A stretch of 64,000 nt of DNA from Williamsia limnetica (GTDB lineage: Bacteria; Actinomycetota; Actinomycetes; Mycobacteriales; Mycobacteriaceae): the NCBI RefSeq assembly GCF_003217475.1, contig NZ_QJSP01000005.1, positions 62,001-126,000 of the forward strand, in the 5' to 3' direction. How positions within the stretch are numbered: position 1 is the first letter of the stretch; each line of letters starts with the position of its first letter. A program made the translations under genes and the position numbers. Below, piece after piece: positions 19,201 to 28,559 of the stretch. The notes under the pieces were generated by a model. That model was not told the DNA's origin. It made no database searches and was given only the letters and a program-made list of their open reading frames with translations.

Positions 19201-22200
19201 TTGGTGTGCACACTCAGGGTCACCTGGAACACCGGTGAGAATGCCCCGGACCTCGGCACCGAGAGTTCGTCGACCAATCGTTCGAAGGGTACGTCCGCGT
19301 TCGCATAGGCGGCGAGGTCGGTGGCGCGTATCTGGCCGATGAGCTCACTGAAGCGGGTCCCGGGATCGATGATCGTCCGGAGCGGCACTGTGTTGACGAA
19401 CATGCCGACGAGGTCGTCGAGCAACGGATCGGAACGCCCCGAGATCGGCGTTCCGATGACGATGTCAGGCGTGCTGCAAATGCGCGCCAACAGGGTGGCG
19501 TACGCAGCGTGCAGAGTCATGAACATGGTCGCGTCATGGCTACCCGCGAAGTGGCGCACCCGATCCGTGAGGTCGCGATCAACGGCGAAATCGACTGCCG
19601 CACCGCGATAGCTGACAACGGCGGGCCTCGGTCGGTCCGTCGGAAGGGATAGGACTGCGGGTGCACCGCTCAGGATGTGCATCCAGTTCTTTGCCTGCCG
19701 GCTTCCGGCAGCGTCGGGGTCATCGGAGGCACCCAGCCAGTCGTTTTGCCACACTGCGTAATCGGCGTACTGAACCGGTAGCTCCTGCCACCCCGGAGCA
19801 GCTCCTCGCCTGCGTGCCTCATAGGCGATTGCGATGTCGCGGGCGAGGGGTGCAAGCGATCCGCCGTCCGCGACGATGTGATGCATGATCAGTGCGAGCG
19901 CGTGGCTGCGGTCGCTGAGACGAAAGAGCTGGGTACGCAGACTCATCGACGTGGTGATGTCGAAGGGGGTGCTTGCCAGCATCCCCAGTGCCGGTATCAG
20001 TCTGGCGGCGTCCAGCGGACGCGGGGTGAGGTCGATGGAGACCTGATCGATGGGGAGCACCCGTTGCACCGGGCCTGCGTCGTCTTCCGGGAACACTGTG
20101 CGCAAAGATTCGTGTCGCTGGAGGACATCGCGCATTGCGGCGTGCAGCGCCTCGACATCGAGGTCGCCGTCGAGGCCGACGACCAACGGAAGATGGTAGG
20201 CGGTCGTGGAGGGATCGAACCGGTTGAGGAACCACATACGCGTTTGCGGTGGGGAGAGAGGTACGCGTTCGGGACGCACGCCGGCCACCAGGGCGGTTCG
20301 AGTCGGCCCGGCCGACCCGGGGCGCCGCGCGATGCCGCTGACGGTCGGGTCCTCGAAGATGTCGCGCACCGTCATCCTGGTCCCGAGTTCGGCATTGATC
20401 CGGGAGACCAGCCGGGTCGCGGTGAGGGAATCGCCACCGAGTTCGAAGAACCCGGCGTCCGCACCGACGCGGTCGGTGTCCAGCACTTCGGAGAAGATCG
20501 ACGCCACCACGAGTTCGTTTGTCGTGGAGGGGGATCGATAGGGCGAAGCCGGTGCCAGCTCGGGCTCGGGTAGGGCCGAGCGATCAACCTTGCCGGTACG
20601 GTTCAGGGGAAGGTGCTCGAGCACGGTGATGACCGTCGGCACCATGTGGGCGGGGAGTGCTTGCGCCAGCGCCATTCGCACCGCGGCGGGCTCGATCGTC
20701 TGCCCCGGCGCGGGCGAGAGGTAGCCGACGAGGATCGTCTGATCACGGCGGTCCTTACGGGCGACGACGACCGCTGCTCCGACGTCGCTGCGGCGGTACA
20801 GCTGTGACTCGATTTCTCCCAGTTCGACCCGCAATCCGCGAATCTTCACCTGGAAGTCGCTGCGGCCCAGATATTCGAGTCGGCCATGTCCATTCCACCG
20901 GACCATGTCGCCGGTGCGGTACATGCGCAGGCCCGGGGCGGTCGGGTTCGCCACAAATCGCCCGGCAGTCAGGTCCGAGCGACCGAGATATCCGCTGCCC
21001 AGACCTGCTCCCGCGAGATAGAGCTCTCCGGCGACTCCCTCCGGCATCGGCCGCAACCAGCGGTCGAGCACCAGGGCCCGCACGCCCTGCAGGGGCGAGC
21101 CGATCGTGATCGACTCGGGCGCGACGAGTGCCTCCGACATGGTGACCACCACGGTGGTCTCGGTCGGGCCGTAGCTGTTGAAGAACCGCATCCGGGACCC
21201 GAACCTGGCCACCAGATCGGGAGGACACACGTCGCCACCGACCACGACTGTCTCGAGCGATTCGAGTTCCGCCACGTCGAGGGTGCCGAGAATCGCCGGG
21301 GCGCAAACGATGTGGGTGACCGCACCCCGACGTATCACCTCGCCCAGTTCGTCGCCGCCGACAACGTCCGGTGGTGCGATCACGAGCGTTGCGCCTGCAC
21401 TGAAGGCCAGCACCATCTCGAATATGGATGCGTCGAAACTGGGTGAGCTCACGCGCAGAACCCGGGATGACGGCGTCACGGCCAGCTCAGGACGCGCCTG
21501 TCTCGTGAAAGTGGCCAGGCCCGTGTGGGGGATGGCCACCCCTTTGGGCACGCCGGTCGAGCCGGACGTGTAGATGATGTACGCGATGTGCTGGTCGCGG
21601 ATACGCCCGCCGCGGTCGGCGTCGGTGATCGGTGCGTCGGATTCGGCATGAACGACCTCGTCGAACCCGGTGCCGCCGAACTCGATGCCGTCGATCTCGA
21701 GCCATGGGACGGTCTGCGGCAGCGGGGCGCAGATGTCGGTGAGGCCGATCGTCGCTCCGGAATCGACGAGCATGTGCGCCAGGCGCTCGGTGGGGAGTCG
21801 AGGATCCATGGGGAGGTAGGTGGCCCCGGTCTTCGCGATCGCCCACAGGGCGCACAGGCCGTGGATGCCGCGGGGGAAGGCTGCGGCGACGACGGTGCCA
21901 GGAGCCGAACCGAGTGTGATCAGTCTGCGCGCCAGCCGGTTCGTGGTCTGATCGAGTTCGCGGTAGCTGATTTCGAGATCGCCCGAGACGATCGCGGTTC
22001 GTCCCGTTGCCACCCCCCTGGCGAGGATGTCTGCGAGAACAACCGGCTCGAGCGCGGGCGCTCCGGCAGCGGGTACGAGTGATCGCCTCTCGGGTGCGGT
22101 GAGGACGTCGAATCCGAACACCGGCGAGTCGGGCGGGGCGGAGGCGAAGGTCTGCAGGAGATCGATGAACCGGCGGTGATGGTTTCGAAGGTCGACGTCG

Positions 22201-23510
22201 GTGTAGGAACGGCGGTTCGCCTCGAAATCGATGCGGGTGGTGCCGTCGACGCTCGGGTACAGGTTCACCGAAAGGTCCTGCACCGGACCGGTGGACAAGA
22301 TCTGGAAGCGACCGGACACAGGGCCGAGTTTCACGTCGGACGGGAAGTTCATGATGTTGATCGCCGGCCCGTAGAAGCCGCGAGGGTCCCCGTTTCCGCC
22401 CAGGTCCCGCCGCAGATCTTCGCTGCGGTAGCGCTGATGTCGCAGGGCTCCGGTGAGGTCCAACTGCACCTGCCCGACAAGCTCGGCAAGTGTTGTGGTC
22501 GGTGAGATCGTCACTCGTATCGGGACGACGTTGGACACCATGCCCCCTGACCGGCGAAGCACCGCGCTGGTGCGGCCGGAGACCGGAAGGCTGAGCACCA
22601 CATCGTCGGCGCCCGTCAGGTGCGACAGGTACGCCGCGAGCGCGGCGATCAGTATCGGGGTCTGAAACGATTGGGTCCGCTCGGCGGCGGCGTCGAGCGC
22701 GGCGGTGAGCTGCGGCGAGAGCAGACCGCCGATTCTTCGAGGACAGACATCGGGCGCGGCGGCCGTTGATGACAGGCTGAGCGGGTCCGGCAGTCCCGCA
22801 GCCTTTCCCATCCAGTAGTCACGGTCTTTAGTGAAGCGCGCAGAAGCGCGGTACGAGTCCTCCGCAGTGTTGAGCTCGGTCAGTGGTGGTACCGACGGCG
22901 GATTCGGCTCGCGCCCCTCCAACGCCGCGGTGTACAGGTCTGAGGTGCGGTTGATGAGAAGAATCGCGCCGTAGCCGTCGATGACGATGTGGTGGATGCA
23001 GGAGTACCAGTAGTAGTGCTCGTCGGCGAGCCGGAGCACCGCGCCCTTGATCAGCCGGTCGTGCAGCAGGTCGATCGGTGCCGAGTAGTTCGCGACCATC
23101 CAGGCCTGCGCGGCGGCAACCGGGTCAGGCTCATGCCGGAGGTCTACCCTCTCGAACCGGTCGGACAGCGTGCTGTCCACTATCTGATACGGCGTGCCGT
23201 CTATCTCGATCAGCCGAAGCATTCCGCAGTCGATCTCGTGCATGCCGGCGCGCACGACGTCATCGAGCAGATCGACGTCCAGGGGACCGTTGATCTCCGC
23301 GTAGTTGGCGATGACGATCGGGGTGTCAGGCATCAGGTGCTGGGCGAACCAGATTCCACGCTGCGCTGCGGTCAGCGGAAAAGCGGCGTTATCGGTGCTG
23401 CCGACCGAACGGCCGGTGGGGCTACTTTGTGACGGTTCGACCGACTCCACGTGACGCTCTCTCGTATCTTTTCTGAGCGCGTAAATCACCGGTCGGAGGC
23501 GCAGTGGCAC
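13230..23510 (-). CDS. Three-module non-ribosomal peptide synthetase (C-A-T)x3-TE, siderophore type
   Basis: 3426-residue assembly line. Module 1: N-terminal C domain (HHIVIDG 173-179), A1 (YTSGSTG 647-653; pocket start FDASIF near 693), carrier LGGDSL (Ser1028). Module 2: C (HHIVADG 1210-1216), A2 (1691-1697; FDMAIGEQ near 1737), carrier LHGNSL (Ser2069). Module 3: C (2249-2255), A3 (2729-2735; FDMAIGEQ near 2775), carrier LGGNSL (Ser3110). Then a thioesterase with GWSLGG (Ser3244), later Asp (VMLDSH) and His (CSHTALQ). No epimerase or methyltransferase. Reading the pocket by eye against GrsA, A2 and A3 give the same residues (D-M-G-L-G-G-G-D-I) and A1 differs (D-A-F-V-V-G-S-V-V). The N-terminal C domain resembles the EntF/DhbF start type, suggesting an acyl starter or upstream donor. 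GTG 23510 or GTG 23450 could be the start; neither has a clear ribosome site. Iron-box-like sites lie just upstream. Confidence 0.95.
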   Translation of the reverse strand: MPLRLRPVIYALRKDTRERHVESVEPSQSSPTGRSVGSTDNAAFPLTAAQRGIWFAQHLMPDTPIVIANYAEINGPLDVDLLDDVVRAGMHEIDCGMLRLIEIDGTPYQIVDSTLSDRFERVDLRHEPDPVAAAQAWMVANYSAPIDLLHDRLIKGAVLRLADEHYYWYSCIHHIVIDGYGAILLINRTSDLYTAALEGREPNPPSVPPLTELNTAEDSYRASARFTKDRDYWMGKAAGLPDPLSLSSTAAAPDVCPRRIGGLLSPQLTAALDAAAERTQSFQTPILIAALAAYLSHLTGADDVVLSLPVSGRTSAVLRRSGGMVSNVVPIRVTISPTTTLAELVGQVQLDLTGALRHQRYRSEDLRRDLGGNGDPRGFYGPAINIMNFPSDVKLGPVSGRFQILSTGPVQDLSVNLYPSVDGTTRIDFEANRRSYTDVDLRNHHRRFIDLLQTFASAPPDSPVFGFDVLTAPERRSLVPAAGAPALEPVVLADILARGVATGRTAIVSGDLEISYRELDQTTNRLARRLITLGSAPGTVVAAAFPRGIHGLCALWAIAKTGATYLPMDPRLPTERLAHMLVDSGATIGLTDICAPLPQTVPWLEIDGIEFGGTGFDEVVHAESDAPITDADRGGRIRDQHIAYIIYTSGSTGVPKGVAIPHTGLATFTRQARPELAVTPSSRVLRVSSPSFDASIFEMVLAFSAGATLVIAPPDVVGGDELGEVIRRGAVTHIVCAPAILGTLDVAELESLETVVVGGDVCPPDLVARFGSRMRFFNSYGPTETTVVVTMSEALVAPESITIGSPLQGVRALVLDRWLRPMPEGVAGELYLAGAGLGSGYLGRSDLTAGRFVANPTAPGLRMYRTGDMVRWNGHGRLEYLGRSDFQVKIRGLRVELGEIESQLYRRSDVGAAVVVARKDRRDQTILVGYLSPAPGQTIEPAAVRMALAQALPAHMVPTVITVLEHLPLNRTGKVDRSALPEPELAPASPYRSPSTTNELVVASIFSEVLDTDRVGADAGFFELGGDSLTATRLVSRINAELGTRMTVRDIFEDPTVSGIARRPGSAGPTRTALVAGVRPERVPLSPPQTRMWFLNRFDPSTTAYHLPLVVGLDGDLDVEALHAAMRDVLQRHESLRTVFPEDDAGPVQRVLPIDQVSIDLTPRPLDAARLIPALGMLASTPFDITTSMSLRTQLFRLSDRSHALALIMHHIVADGGSLAPLARDIAIAYEARRRGAAPGWQELPVQYADYAVWQNDWLGASDDPDAAGSRQAKNWMHILSGAPAVLSLPTDRPRPAVVSYRGAAVDFAVDRDLTDRVRHFAGSHDATMFMTLHAAYATLLARICSTPDIVIGTPISGRSDPLLDDLVGMFVNTVPLRTIIDPGTRFSELIGQIRATDLAAYANADVPFERLVDELSVPRSGAFSPVFQVTLSVHTNTVTTSDGAAALQLPGLTVRALDFEHGTTHFDLALNIDEQADGTLTGELRYATDLFDASTAQAMASRFVRLLDKLTEQPEVAIGDVDILDAEETARLVPALGPASVAPATFGELISTAVRANPDGVALQWQGAAHTYREVDDWSTELAQHLTSHGAGLESYVAVAVRRSLDSVRATWAVIKTGAAFLPLDPAYPGERIAHMLTDSGARLGLTTAADRPHLPDTVHWIIVEDERGPTDVRCTDAAVDVDRAAYMIYTSGSTGTPKGVVVTHRGLANLAAERRSSYVMHEAARFLHNTSPSFDMAIGEQIAALSAAATLVISPPDLAPDDLTELLATEHITHALITPTMLAALDPAGLDDLVVLGVGGEAVTPELVDRWAPGRLMRNGYGPTEATDIATVARLEAGRPVSIGTAVHGVELFVLDPRLRPVPPGVTGELYLAGPALARGYHRRHALTAERFVANPYSVPGARMYRTGDVVSWVEGELRYHGRSDNQVKIRGHRIELGEIDAVLAVHPTVDVVRTTVRRLPGGDDGLVSYVVGATAEAAVLRTYAATRLPGHLHPAAIMVIASLPLSPNGKLDDRALPEPEMISTRAYRAPETERERLLTGMFAEILGVDEASVGADDSFFDLHGNSLSAIRVVSRVNTVTGSRLSVKTLFDHPDVASLARQIDDRGAARPALSRVARPVEAPLSAAQMRMWIVNQFDTTASTYNIVLPLRIIGDLDIAALQAAFADVTNRHESLRTVFPAERQAPVQRVVAAAGVDLTPVPTDPTRVLQAVFKLASSGFDVAREVPVRGRLLACGSDDHVVVLVLHHIVADGLSMAPLARDLMVAYTARCVGIAPGWEELPVQYIDFTLWQQRVLGSEDDPESPAALQIQYWKRQLADLPAVIDLPTDRPRPTIASHRGAAVGFEVSAVTVAGMESLMQRRGVSLFMVVHAALAALLARLSGSADVVIGTPVSGRDDADLEAMVGMFVNTLVLRTTVDADRTFDEFLDTVRSTDLAAYSHSDVSFERLVEVMNPPRTQSFSPLFQVMLNIDPALPTNVELPGLTISPVAFETHAAQFDLAFTIREPAAIAVPLEGELRYATDLFDAETATSLTERLVRVLDVIAATPSITLADLPLLTTAEALSFVPARGSASAPPATLDELIGAAVTRNPNGTALVWRGAAHSYREVDAWSRNLARLLVDAGAGPETFVAIALPRSIDSVRSVWAVTRSGAAFVPVDPRYPAERITQMISDSGAALGITTRAERPHLPGTVRWFVLEDLGDLTKADDRRFEPVPARVDQPAYMIYTSGSTGRPKGVVVTHSGLANLSAERRENYLVESSSRFLHNTSPSFDMAIGEQISALSAAATLVISDPELSPQQLAELMAHDNVTHALITPSVLGTLSPGSLPNLAVLGVGGEAVSAELVAAWAPGRTMRNGYGPTEATDIATVASLEPGHPVAIGRAVHGFELCVLDQRLAPVPVGVPGELYLGGPALARGYHRRPDLTADRFVANPFGTHGERMYRTGDVVTWSRNGELRYHGRGDRQIKIRGHRVELGDIDTAVSRHPAVKRSVTVSRSTQSGDPVLVSYVVAAPDAEVEDGQISAFIAEFLPRHMVPAAVVAVEHLPVTPSGKLDEKALPAPEFTSSAPFTEPDTGTERLVADAFAMTLRTTTAIGALDDFFDLGGNSLLAIGMMDAIRRTTGRPAQLQWLFHDPTPRGLAGRIDAPGPEIADAATLDVVFPIRPEGERPPLFCIHPILGLAWSYAGLARHVDIDQPIIGIQVPGIISDEGLPDSIEATAARYVREIRRIQPHGPYHLLGWSLGGVIAHEMAVQLEQTGSPVAALVMLDSHAAVVDSTSTPLRAADLLGALGLDHIDSGALGEVTLDDAVALLDGIEDMPPGLTADQIRQLVAAARHNSSLLHQHTPGIFGGQLLVVGADSVDGPGTNAADSWFPFVTGAITDCPVPFTHWQMCSHTALQTIGPIVDRYLRASNDAEPVAGEVS

Positions 23511-23518
23511 CTTCGACG

Positions 23519-23537
23519 TTAGGGAATGCTTCGCTAA
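23519..23537. promoter_or_regulatory. IdeR/DmdR-like iron box 1
   Basis: TTAGGGAATGCTTCGCTAA matches 13 of 19 positions of the IdeR/DtxR consensus TTAGGTTAGGCTAACCTAA, including both outer arms TTAGG and CTAA. It lies in the 143-bp divergent promoter between the synthetase and the formyltransferase, right upstream of the synthetase start. Expected function: iron-dependent repression. Confidence 0.6.
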
Positions 23538-23548
23538 GAACTGTTCGG

Positions 23549-23567
23549 TAAGGCTAGGTTTGCATAA
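23549..23567. promoter_or_regulatory. IdeR/DmdR-like iron box 2
   Basis: TAAGGCTAGGTTTGCATAA matches about 12 of 19 positions of the same consensus and starts exactly 30 bp from box 1, close to three helical turns. The regular spacing favours side-by-side dimer binding by a DtxR-family repressor. Each site alone is imperfect. Confidence 0.5.
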
Positions 23568-23653
23568 CGCGTATTACTCGGTCAAGCTGAAGCCGATAAT
23601 TTGCTGTGGCGATGCCGTGAGGTGTCGACCCGAACGAACGAATAGGTCAGTTC

Positions 23654-24595
23654 ATGCGAGTAGCGACCTTCGGCTACCAAACCTGGGGCCACAAGACCCT
23701 CGACGCGTTGATCAACTCCTCGCACGACGTGGTCCTGGCGGTGACACACCCACCGAGCGAGCACTCCTACGAGAGCATCTGGTCAGACTCGGTCGAAGAT
23801 CTTGCCCGCGCCAACGACATTCCGGTGCACCTGGCACAGCGTCCCGACAACGAACTCATCGAACGGGTCAAGCACGCCGAACCCGACATCATCGTCGCCA
23901 ACAATTGGCGCACATGGCTGCCTCGGGAACTGTTCGACCTACCGCCGCACGGCACGCTCAATCTCCACGATTCGATGCTGCCCAAGTTCACCGGCTTCTC
24001 GCCGGTCATCTGGGCGCTCATCAGCGGTGCTCCGGAGGTCGGTCTAACCGCCCATCGGATGGATGACGGCCTCGACACCGGGGATGTGCTGGTGCAGCGA
24101 GCCGTACCGATCGGCCCGACGGACACGGCAACGGATCTGGTCCGGGCAACCATCGACATCATTCCCGCGGTGCTTCTGGAGTCGCTCGATCTCATCGAAG
24201 CCGGTGCCGCCGAGTGGAAGCCGCAGAATCTCGCCGACCGCACGTTCTTCCACAAGCGAGCCGACATCGACAGCCAGATCGACTGGAACTGGCCTGCGGA
24301 GGACATCGAACGACTCGTTCGCGCTCAGTCGGATCCGTATCCCAACGCATTCACGCACTTCGGTGACCGACGTATCCGGATCACCAAGGCGACCGTGTCG
24401 GAGGGTGTGTACGGCGGAACCCCCGGCCGAGTGTTCATCCATGAGGGTGATGGCATGGTCATCGTCGCCGGCGCGGACGCATATCGGGGCTGCAATCGGG
24501 GGCTGGTCATCGAGCGGTTGCGTACCGACGACGGCGTCGAGCATGCCGGCAAAGACTTCTTCCCGCGCGGCGGCGGGTATCTGACCTCGGTCTGA
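23654..24595 (+). CDS. N5-hydroxyornithine formyltransferase (methionyl-tRNA formyltransferase-like)
   Basis: 313 residues of the formyltransferase family. N-terminal catalytic domain with the conserved triad Asn103, His105 (NLHDSMLP) and Asp141 (DDGLDTGD); a C-terminal OB-like domain follows (about 210-305). It would move a formyl group from 10-formyl-tetrahydrofolate to the hydroxylated ornithine side chain, as in coelichelin, exochelin and rhequichelin pathways. Divergent from the synthetase and sharing its iron-box promoter, which separates it from housekeeping fmt (normally next to def or priA). Formylation of hydroxyornithine is inferred from family and context. Confidence 0.88.
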   Translation: MRVATFGYQTWGHKTLDALINSSHDVVLAVTHPPSEHSYESIWSDSVEDLARANDIPVHLAQRPDNELIERVKHAEPDIIVANNWRTWLPRELFDLPPHGTLNLHDSMLPKFTGFSPVIWALISGAPEVGLTAHRMDDGLDTGDVLVQRAVPIGPTDTATDLVRATIDIIPAVLLESLDLIEAGAAEWKPQNLADRTFFHKRADIDSQIDWNWPAEDIERLVRAQSDPYPNAFTHFGDRRIRITKATVSEGVYGGTPGRVFIHEGDGMVIVAGADAYRGCNRGLVIERLRTDDGVEHAGKDFFPRGGGYLTSV

Positions 24596-24601
24596 GGGGC
24601 T

Positions 24602-24617
24602 CGTCAAGGAGTTGACG
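24602..24617. terminator. Small hairpin after the formyltransferase gene
   Basis: CGTCAA and TTGACG form perfect 6-bp arms around GGAG, seven bases after the formyltransferase stop. It could separate that gene from the NDH-2 gene downstream. Short stem and no T tract, so weak. Confidence 0.3.
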
Positions 24618-24700
24618 CGCTGGTCGATCTCGTCGAAGTGTTTGCGGTTCTCCTGTAGCCGGGAAAGGATACGTAGACCGACGAAAGGGGCCGACGGGCG

Positions 24701-26044
24701 ATGACAGCACCAGGACGACCGCATGTGGTGATCGTGGGAGGCGGGTTCGGCGGCCTGCACGCGGCCCGTCGACTCAAGAACGCCGACGTCCAGGTGACGC
24801 TGCTGTCCCGGGGAACCAGCCACGTCTTTCAGCCACTGCTGTATCAATGTGCCACCGGCCTGCTCTCGGAAGGATCGATCGCGAGTCCGCTGCGACACCT
24901 ACTGCGCCGACAGCAGAACGCCCACGTGGCGCTCGGGGAAGCGACATCGATCGATCCCGCAGCGAAAATTCTCACCGCCAGCAGAGTGAACGGTTCTACC
25001 TTCGACCTGAAGTACGACTACCTCGTCGTCGCGGCCGGTATGCAACAGGCCTACCACGGACACGACGAATACATCGACTGGGCGCCGGGTATGAAGACCC
25101 TCGACGACGCGCTGACGATCCGCCGTAAGTTGGTCAGTGCCTTCGAGATGGCCGAATCCCTGCCCACCGCCGAGGAACGCAAACCGTGGCTCACCTTCGC
25201 GGTGGCGGGCGGTGGACCGACCGGTGTCGAGTTGGCCGGGCAGATCCGCGAACTCGCGGTACACGCCCTGACCCACGAGTTCAGGTCCATCGATCCGCGC
25301 GAGGCCCGTGTGCTCCTGTTCCACGGCGGCGACCGTGTGCTCGAGAGCTTCGACAAGAACCTGTCGAAGCGCGCGCTGCGCACCCTCGAGAAGGTCGGTG
25401 TGGAAACGCATCTCGGTGTTCACGTCACGGACGTCACTCCCCGGGACATCGAAACCACCATGAAGGCCGAGCCGAAGACGAAGACCCGCTTCGACACCAG
25501 GACTGTGGTCTGGACCGCCGGGGTCGAGGCGGTGCCGTTCGCCAAGGCGCTCGCAACCGCGCTCGGGGTGCCGCAGGATCGTAGCGGGCGCATCGCAGTC
25601 GAAGCGGATCTGTCGGTGCCCGGCCATCCGAATGTGTGGGTCGTCGGTGACATGTCGTCCCGCGACAAGCTGCCGGGTGTGGCCGAGGTCGCGATGCAGG
25701 GTGGACGCCACGCGGGCAAACTGATCGCTGCGGAGGTCGAGTCAGGCCAGGCGCCACGGACGCCGTTCAAATACCGAGACCTGGGCAATGCGGCGTATGT
25801 TGCGCGCGGCCACGCGCTCATCCAGGCCGGACCCCTGCATCTGTCGGGGAGCCTCGGCTGGATCTCGTGGGGTGTCATCCACATCGCATTCCTGTCCGGT
25901 GCGCGTAACCGTGCAGGGACACTGCTGAACTGGGGCGCGACGATTTTGACCAACTCGCGGCGGGAACGCGCGGTCACGTTCGGGGATTCGCGGATCGCGC
26001 GGAATCAGTACTTCAAAAATGCGGATAAGGAAGCCAATCAGTAG
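24701..26044 (+). CDS. ndh: Type II NADH dehydrogenase (NDH-2)
   Basis: 447 residues. FAD motif VIVGGGFGGLHAARRL (10-25), NADH motif FAVAGGGPTGVELAGQI (about 164-180), a second FAD contact VWVVGDMSS, and the quinone-site block GVAEVAMQGGRHAG. C-terminal amphipathic/hydrophobic segments (GWISWGVIHIAFLSG) anchor it at the membrane surface. It passes electrons from NADH to menaquinone without pumping protons. An AAAGGGG element lies about 10 bases before the ATG. It is separated by a small hairpin from the siderophore formyltransferase, so co-regulation is uncertain. Confidence 0.9.
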   Translation: MTAPGRPHVVIVGGGFGGLHAARRLKNADVQVTLLSRGTSHVFQPLLYQCATGLLSEGSIASPLRHLLRRQQNAHVALGEATSIDPAAKILTASRVNGSTFDLKYDYLVVAAGMQQAYHGHDEYIDWAPGMKTLDDALTIRRKLVSAFEMAESLPTAEERKPWLTFAVAGGGPTGVELAGQIRELAVHALTHEFRSIDPREARVLLFHGGDRVLESFDKNLSKRALRTLEKVGVETHLGVHVTDVTPRDIETTMKAEPKTKTRFDTRTVVWTAGVEAVPFAKALATALGVPQDRSGRIAVEADLSVPGHPNVWVVGDMSSRDKLPGVAEVAMQGGRHAGKLIAAEVESGQAPRTPFKYRDLGNAAYVARGHALIQAGPLHLSGSLGWISWGVIHIAFLSGARNRAGTLLNWGATILTNSRRERAVTFGDSRIARNQYFKNADKEANQ

Positions 26045-26647
26045 GCCGGATACTGCTTCGACCTGAGCAGCGATGCGAGGTGTACGGCATTCCTGGCGAG
26101 CGCGGCATTGGTGGTGGCGACCGGGTCGGGTGTGCTGTCGAGGTCCTTGTAGTCCACGGTGCTCATCGCCTCACCGTTCCAGTAGGTGCCTCCCTGCGCC
26201 GGAATGGTGAAGCCGATGTCGTTCAAAGCCTGAAAGAGGTCGGCCGTGATCTTGTGCGCGCCGTCCTCGTTGCCGACGACGGCGGTCACGGCCACCTTGC
26301 CGACCATCCCCGGGCGGTTCTCGTCATCGGTCTGGAGACAACTCGGCATCCAGCCTTTCCAGAACGCGTTGCGCCACACTGGACATGTGCCCGACCCACG
26401 TGGGTGTCGCGAGCACCAAGATGTCGGCGGCGTAGATGGCCTCGCGGATGGACGGCCACCGGTCACCGTCGCCCATGTCTTGCTCGACACCGGGTTTGAC
26501 GTCGTAATCCAGAACCCGTAGGGATCGTCCGCCGACATCGTGTTCGGAGAGCTGCTTCAAGACTTGACCGGCGAGCAGGTCGGTACTAGACGTCGCAGGC
26601 GAAGGTTTGAGGCTGCAGACCAGGGCGAGCGCAGTGAGTGAATCCAT
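26038..26647 (-). pseudogene. Flavodoxin-family NAD(P)H/FMN reductase with a frameshift
   Basis: The start ATG 26647 has GAAGGA seven bases upstream and encodes MDSLTALALVCSLKPSPATS, followed by the FMN-site block ILVLATPTWVGHMSS. That frame ends at TGA 26324-26326. The remainder of the family (KVAVTAVVGNEDGAHK, then AQGGTYWNGEAMSTVDY) continues in another frame to 26038. Removing one base in TCTCCAG (about 26331-26336) restores one 200-residue protein. So this is either a recent pseudogene or a sequencing error. Its stop overlaps the convergent NDH-2 end by 7 bp. Confidence 0.8.
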
Positions 26648-26667
26648 CTGGAGTTCCTTCGGGTGAT

Positions 26668-26994
26668 TCAGGTGGCCAGACCCAGCGAGGCGAGCATCAG
26701 CGCGAACAGCAGCCATCCGGCGCCCTGCCAGATGGGCCAGCTTCCTCCACGTCTCCACACCCGGTACGCGCGGATCAATGCCCCGACGCCGCCGCACAGG
26801 AGTATCGCGGTGACGCCGAAAGTCCATGCCAGTCCAGCAGATCCGACTGTGAGCGCGATGACGAGCCAGATGCCGGCGATCACCACGACTCCCGTGATGT
26901 ACACACCCGCACCGCGGAGCGCCGCGGGGTCGTTCCAGCGCTTTTCGACGTCGTTGGTCATCAGCGTGTCCCGTTGTCGGTCATTGCGATCCAT
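26668..26994 (-). CDS. Small membrane protein, unknown
   Basis: 108 residues from ATG 26994 (ATG 26961 is an alternative). Three hydrophobic helices: VYITGVVVIAGIWLVIALTV, FGVTAILLCGGVGALIRAY and GWLLFALMLASLGLAT, with a WRRGGSWPIWQ loop before the last. Overlaps the upstream membrane-protein gene by 14 bp and lies 21 bp before the frameshifted flavodoxin gene, so all three are probably one transcript. No family recognised with confidence. Confidence 0.65.
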   Translation of the reverse strand: MDRNDRQRDTLMTNDVEKRWNDPAALRGAGVYITGVVVIAGIWLVIALTVGSAGLAWTFGVTAILLCGGVGALIRAYRVWRRGGSWPIWQGAGWLLFALMLASLGLAT

Positions 26995-27301
26995 GCTCAC
27001 CCCGCAGCGGATAGTGCGTGCGGTAGATGGCGTGGTCTCTACGAGCCTTGAGGTATTCGAGGTGGTCATCGCTGAACGCATCCGTCGCGCGGTAGGCGAA
27101 GAATGCCCAGGTGTTCAGTCCGATGGCCGCCACGCCGCACAGCAGTGCCGCTTGCATGTGCCCACCTGCCAGCGTGATCAGCGTCATCGCCAGGGCGGCT
27201 GTACCGGCGATCAATGCCACCAACCCCGACCATCCGACCGGGAGGACCAGCCTCGAGCGGACAGTTCGTCTCACAGATCTGGGCTTCTCTGTTCTGGTCA
27301 T
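26981..27301 (-). CDS. Small two-helix membrane protein, unknown
   Basis: 106 residues from ATG 27301, chosen for AAGGAG about five bases upstream; the longer open frame is antisense to the ligase gene. A basic N-terminus precedes helices VGWSGLVALIAGTAALAMTL and MQAALLCGVAAIGLNTWAFF, then a charged tail (DDHLEYLKARRDHAIYRTHY). It is the first gene of a minus-strand set with the 26668 gene. Divergent from the ligase at 27426. Confidence 0.65.
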   Translation of the reverse strand: MTRTEKPRSVRRTVRSRLVLPVGWSGLVALIAGTAALAMTLITLAGGHMQAALLCGVAAIGLNTWAFFAYRATDAFSDDHLEYLKARRDHAIYRTHYPLRGEHGSQ

Positions 27302-27425
27302 CTCGCTCCTTCCGAGTTCGGTAGATGAGTTCGGTCTCGGGGTACCCAGTGAGAGTGCTCGAAAACAAACCAGCACCGGTCGGGACCGGAAGAAACGCCT
27401 CTGTACAGCGGGTGGAGGGAACGTC

Positions 27426-28532
27426 ATGACTCGAGTGATGACCGCACCCACGTTTGGGGTGGAAGAGGAACTGCTGCTCGTCGACGCGGAGTCGGGGGCC
27501 CCGTTCATGAAGGGCGACGCCGTCCGCCATGTTGCGGACTCACTGGGACTGGATCTCGATCTCGAACTCACCCCGTGCCAGGTCGAGACCGCTACCCCCA
27601 TCTTGAACACTGCGGCAGAACTGCACAGTCATCTGGTGAGTAGCAGGCGCACAGCCGACCTCGCCGCTCGCGAGGTCGGTGGTCGCGTGCTGGCCTGTGG
27701 CGTGCCACCGGCGGCCGGTGATGCGCGGCCGGTGTCGCCCACCGAGCGTTATGGGCGGATCGCGGACAACTTCGGGTTGCTGGCACGCGAACAGGGTGTC
27801 TGCGGGTGCCACGTGCACGTCGAGGTCCCGGACCGGGCGAGAGCCATTGCCGTCGGCAATGCGCTGCGCCCCTGGCTTCCGGTGCTGCTGGCACTCACGA
27901 CGAACTCGGCGATCCACAGCGGGGTGGACTCCGGATACAGCAGTTGGCGATCGGTCCTCTGGGCGCGATGGCCGAGTGCCGGACCGCTGCCACATTTCGA
28001 TTCGGAGGACGACTACGACGCTGCGGTCAGCCGCCTCCTCACGGTCGGTGCGGCACTCGACAAAGGAATGATCTACTGGGATGTGCGGCCCTCCAGGGAC
28101 TATCCGACGGTCGAGATCAGGGTCGCCGATGTGCCGGCCACTGCCTCCGAAACCGTCGTGTACGCAACCCTTGTCCGCGCGTTGGTGATGACCGAGTTGG
28201 CCGCGATCGAACGCGGTGGGCCGAGCGGGCCGGCGATCGATCCCGAACTCCTGCGACTCGGTAAGTGGCGTGCTGCCCGCGACGGAGTCGCGGGCTCGCT
28301 GCTCGACCCGCTCGGCGATGGAGTGATTGCCGCTCGAGCGGCAGTCGACGCATTGGTCGGACATGTCTCGGAGGCCCTGGAGCTGCTGGGCGAGAAAGCT
28401 GCGGTTCGGGACGGGGTGGCCCGCACCTTCGCGAAGGGCAACGGAGCGGCGCAACAACGCCGGGTCTTCGTGGAGTCCGGCGTCCAGGCTGTGCTGGAAC
28501 ATGCCGCGACCCAGACGATCGCAGCAGAGTAG
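27426..28532 (+). CDS. YbdK-type carboxylate-amine ligase (glutamate-cysteine ligase 2 family)
   Basis: 368 residues from ATG 27426, preceded by GGAGGGA five bases away; the longer frame to 27111 is antisense to a neighbour. Family marks: TFGVEEELLLVD at the N-terminus (metal/ATP-site Glu residues), CGCHVHVEVPD, and DVRPSRDYPTVEIRVADVPA. Length matches YbdK (about 370). The family makes gamma-glutamyl amides with weak glutamate-cysteine ligase activity. Actinobacteria use mycothiol, so a glutathione role is unlikely. Real substrate unknown. Confidence 0.85.
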   Translation: MTRVMTAPTFGVEEELLLVDAESGAPFMKGDAVRHVADSLGLDLDLELTPCQVETATPILNTAAELHSHLVSSRRTADLAAREVGGRVLACGVPPAAGDARPVSPTERYGRIADNFGLLAREQGVCGCHVHVEVPDRARAIAVGNALRPWLPVLLALTTNSAIHSGVDSGYSSWRSVLWARWPSAGPLPHFDSEDDYDAAVSRLLTVGAALDKGMIYWDVRPSRDYPTVEIRVADVPATASETVVYATLVRALVMTELAAIERGGPSGPAIDPELLRLGKWRAARDGVAGSLLDPLGDGVIAARAAVDALVGHVSEALELLGEKAAVRDGVARTFAKGNGAAQQRRVFVESGVQAVLEHAATQTIAAE

Positions 28533-28559
28533 ATCTTCGCCGGTGCGACGGTATGGCCG

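Noticed and set aside
13230-23510. Epimerisation or methyltransferase domains in the synthetase
   Set aside because: All three HHxxxDG motifs belong to condensation domains directly before A domains; no E- or M-type motif lies between A and T or after T.
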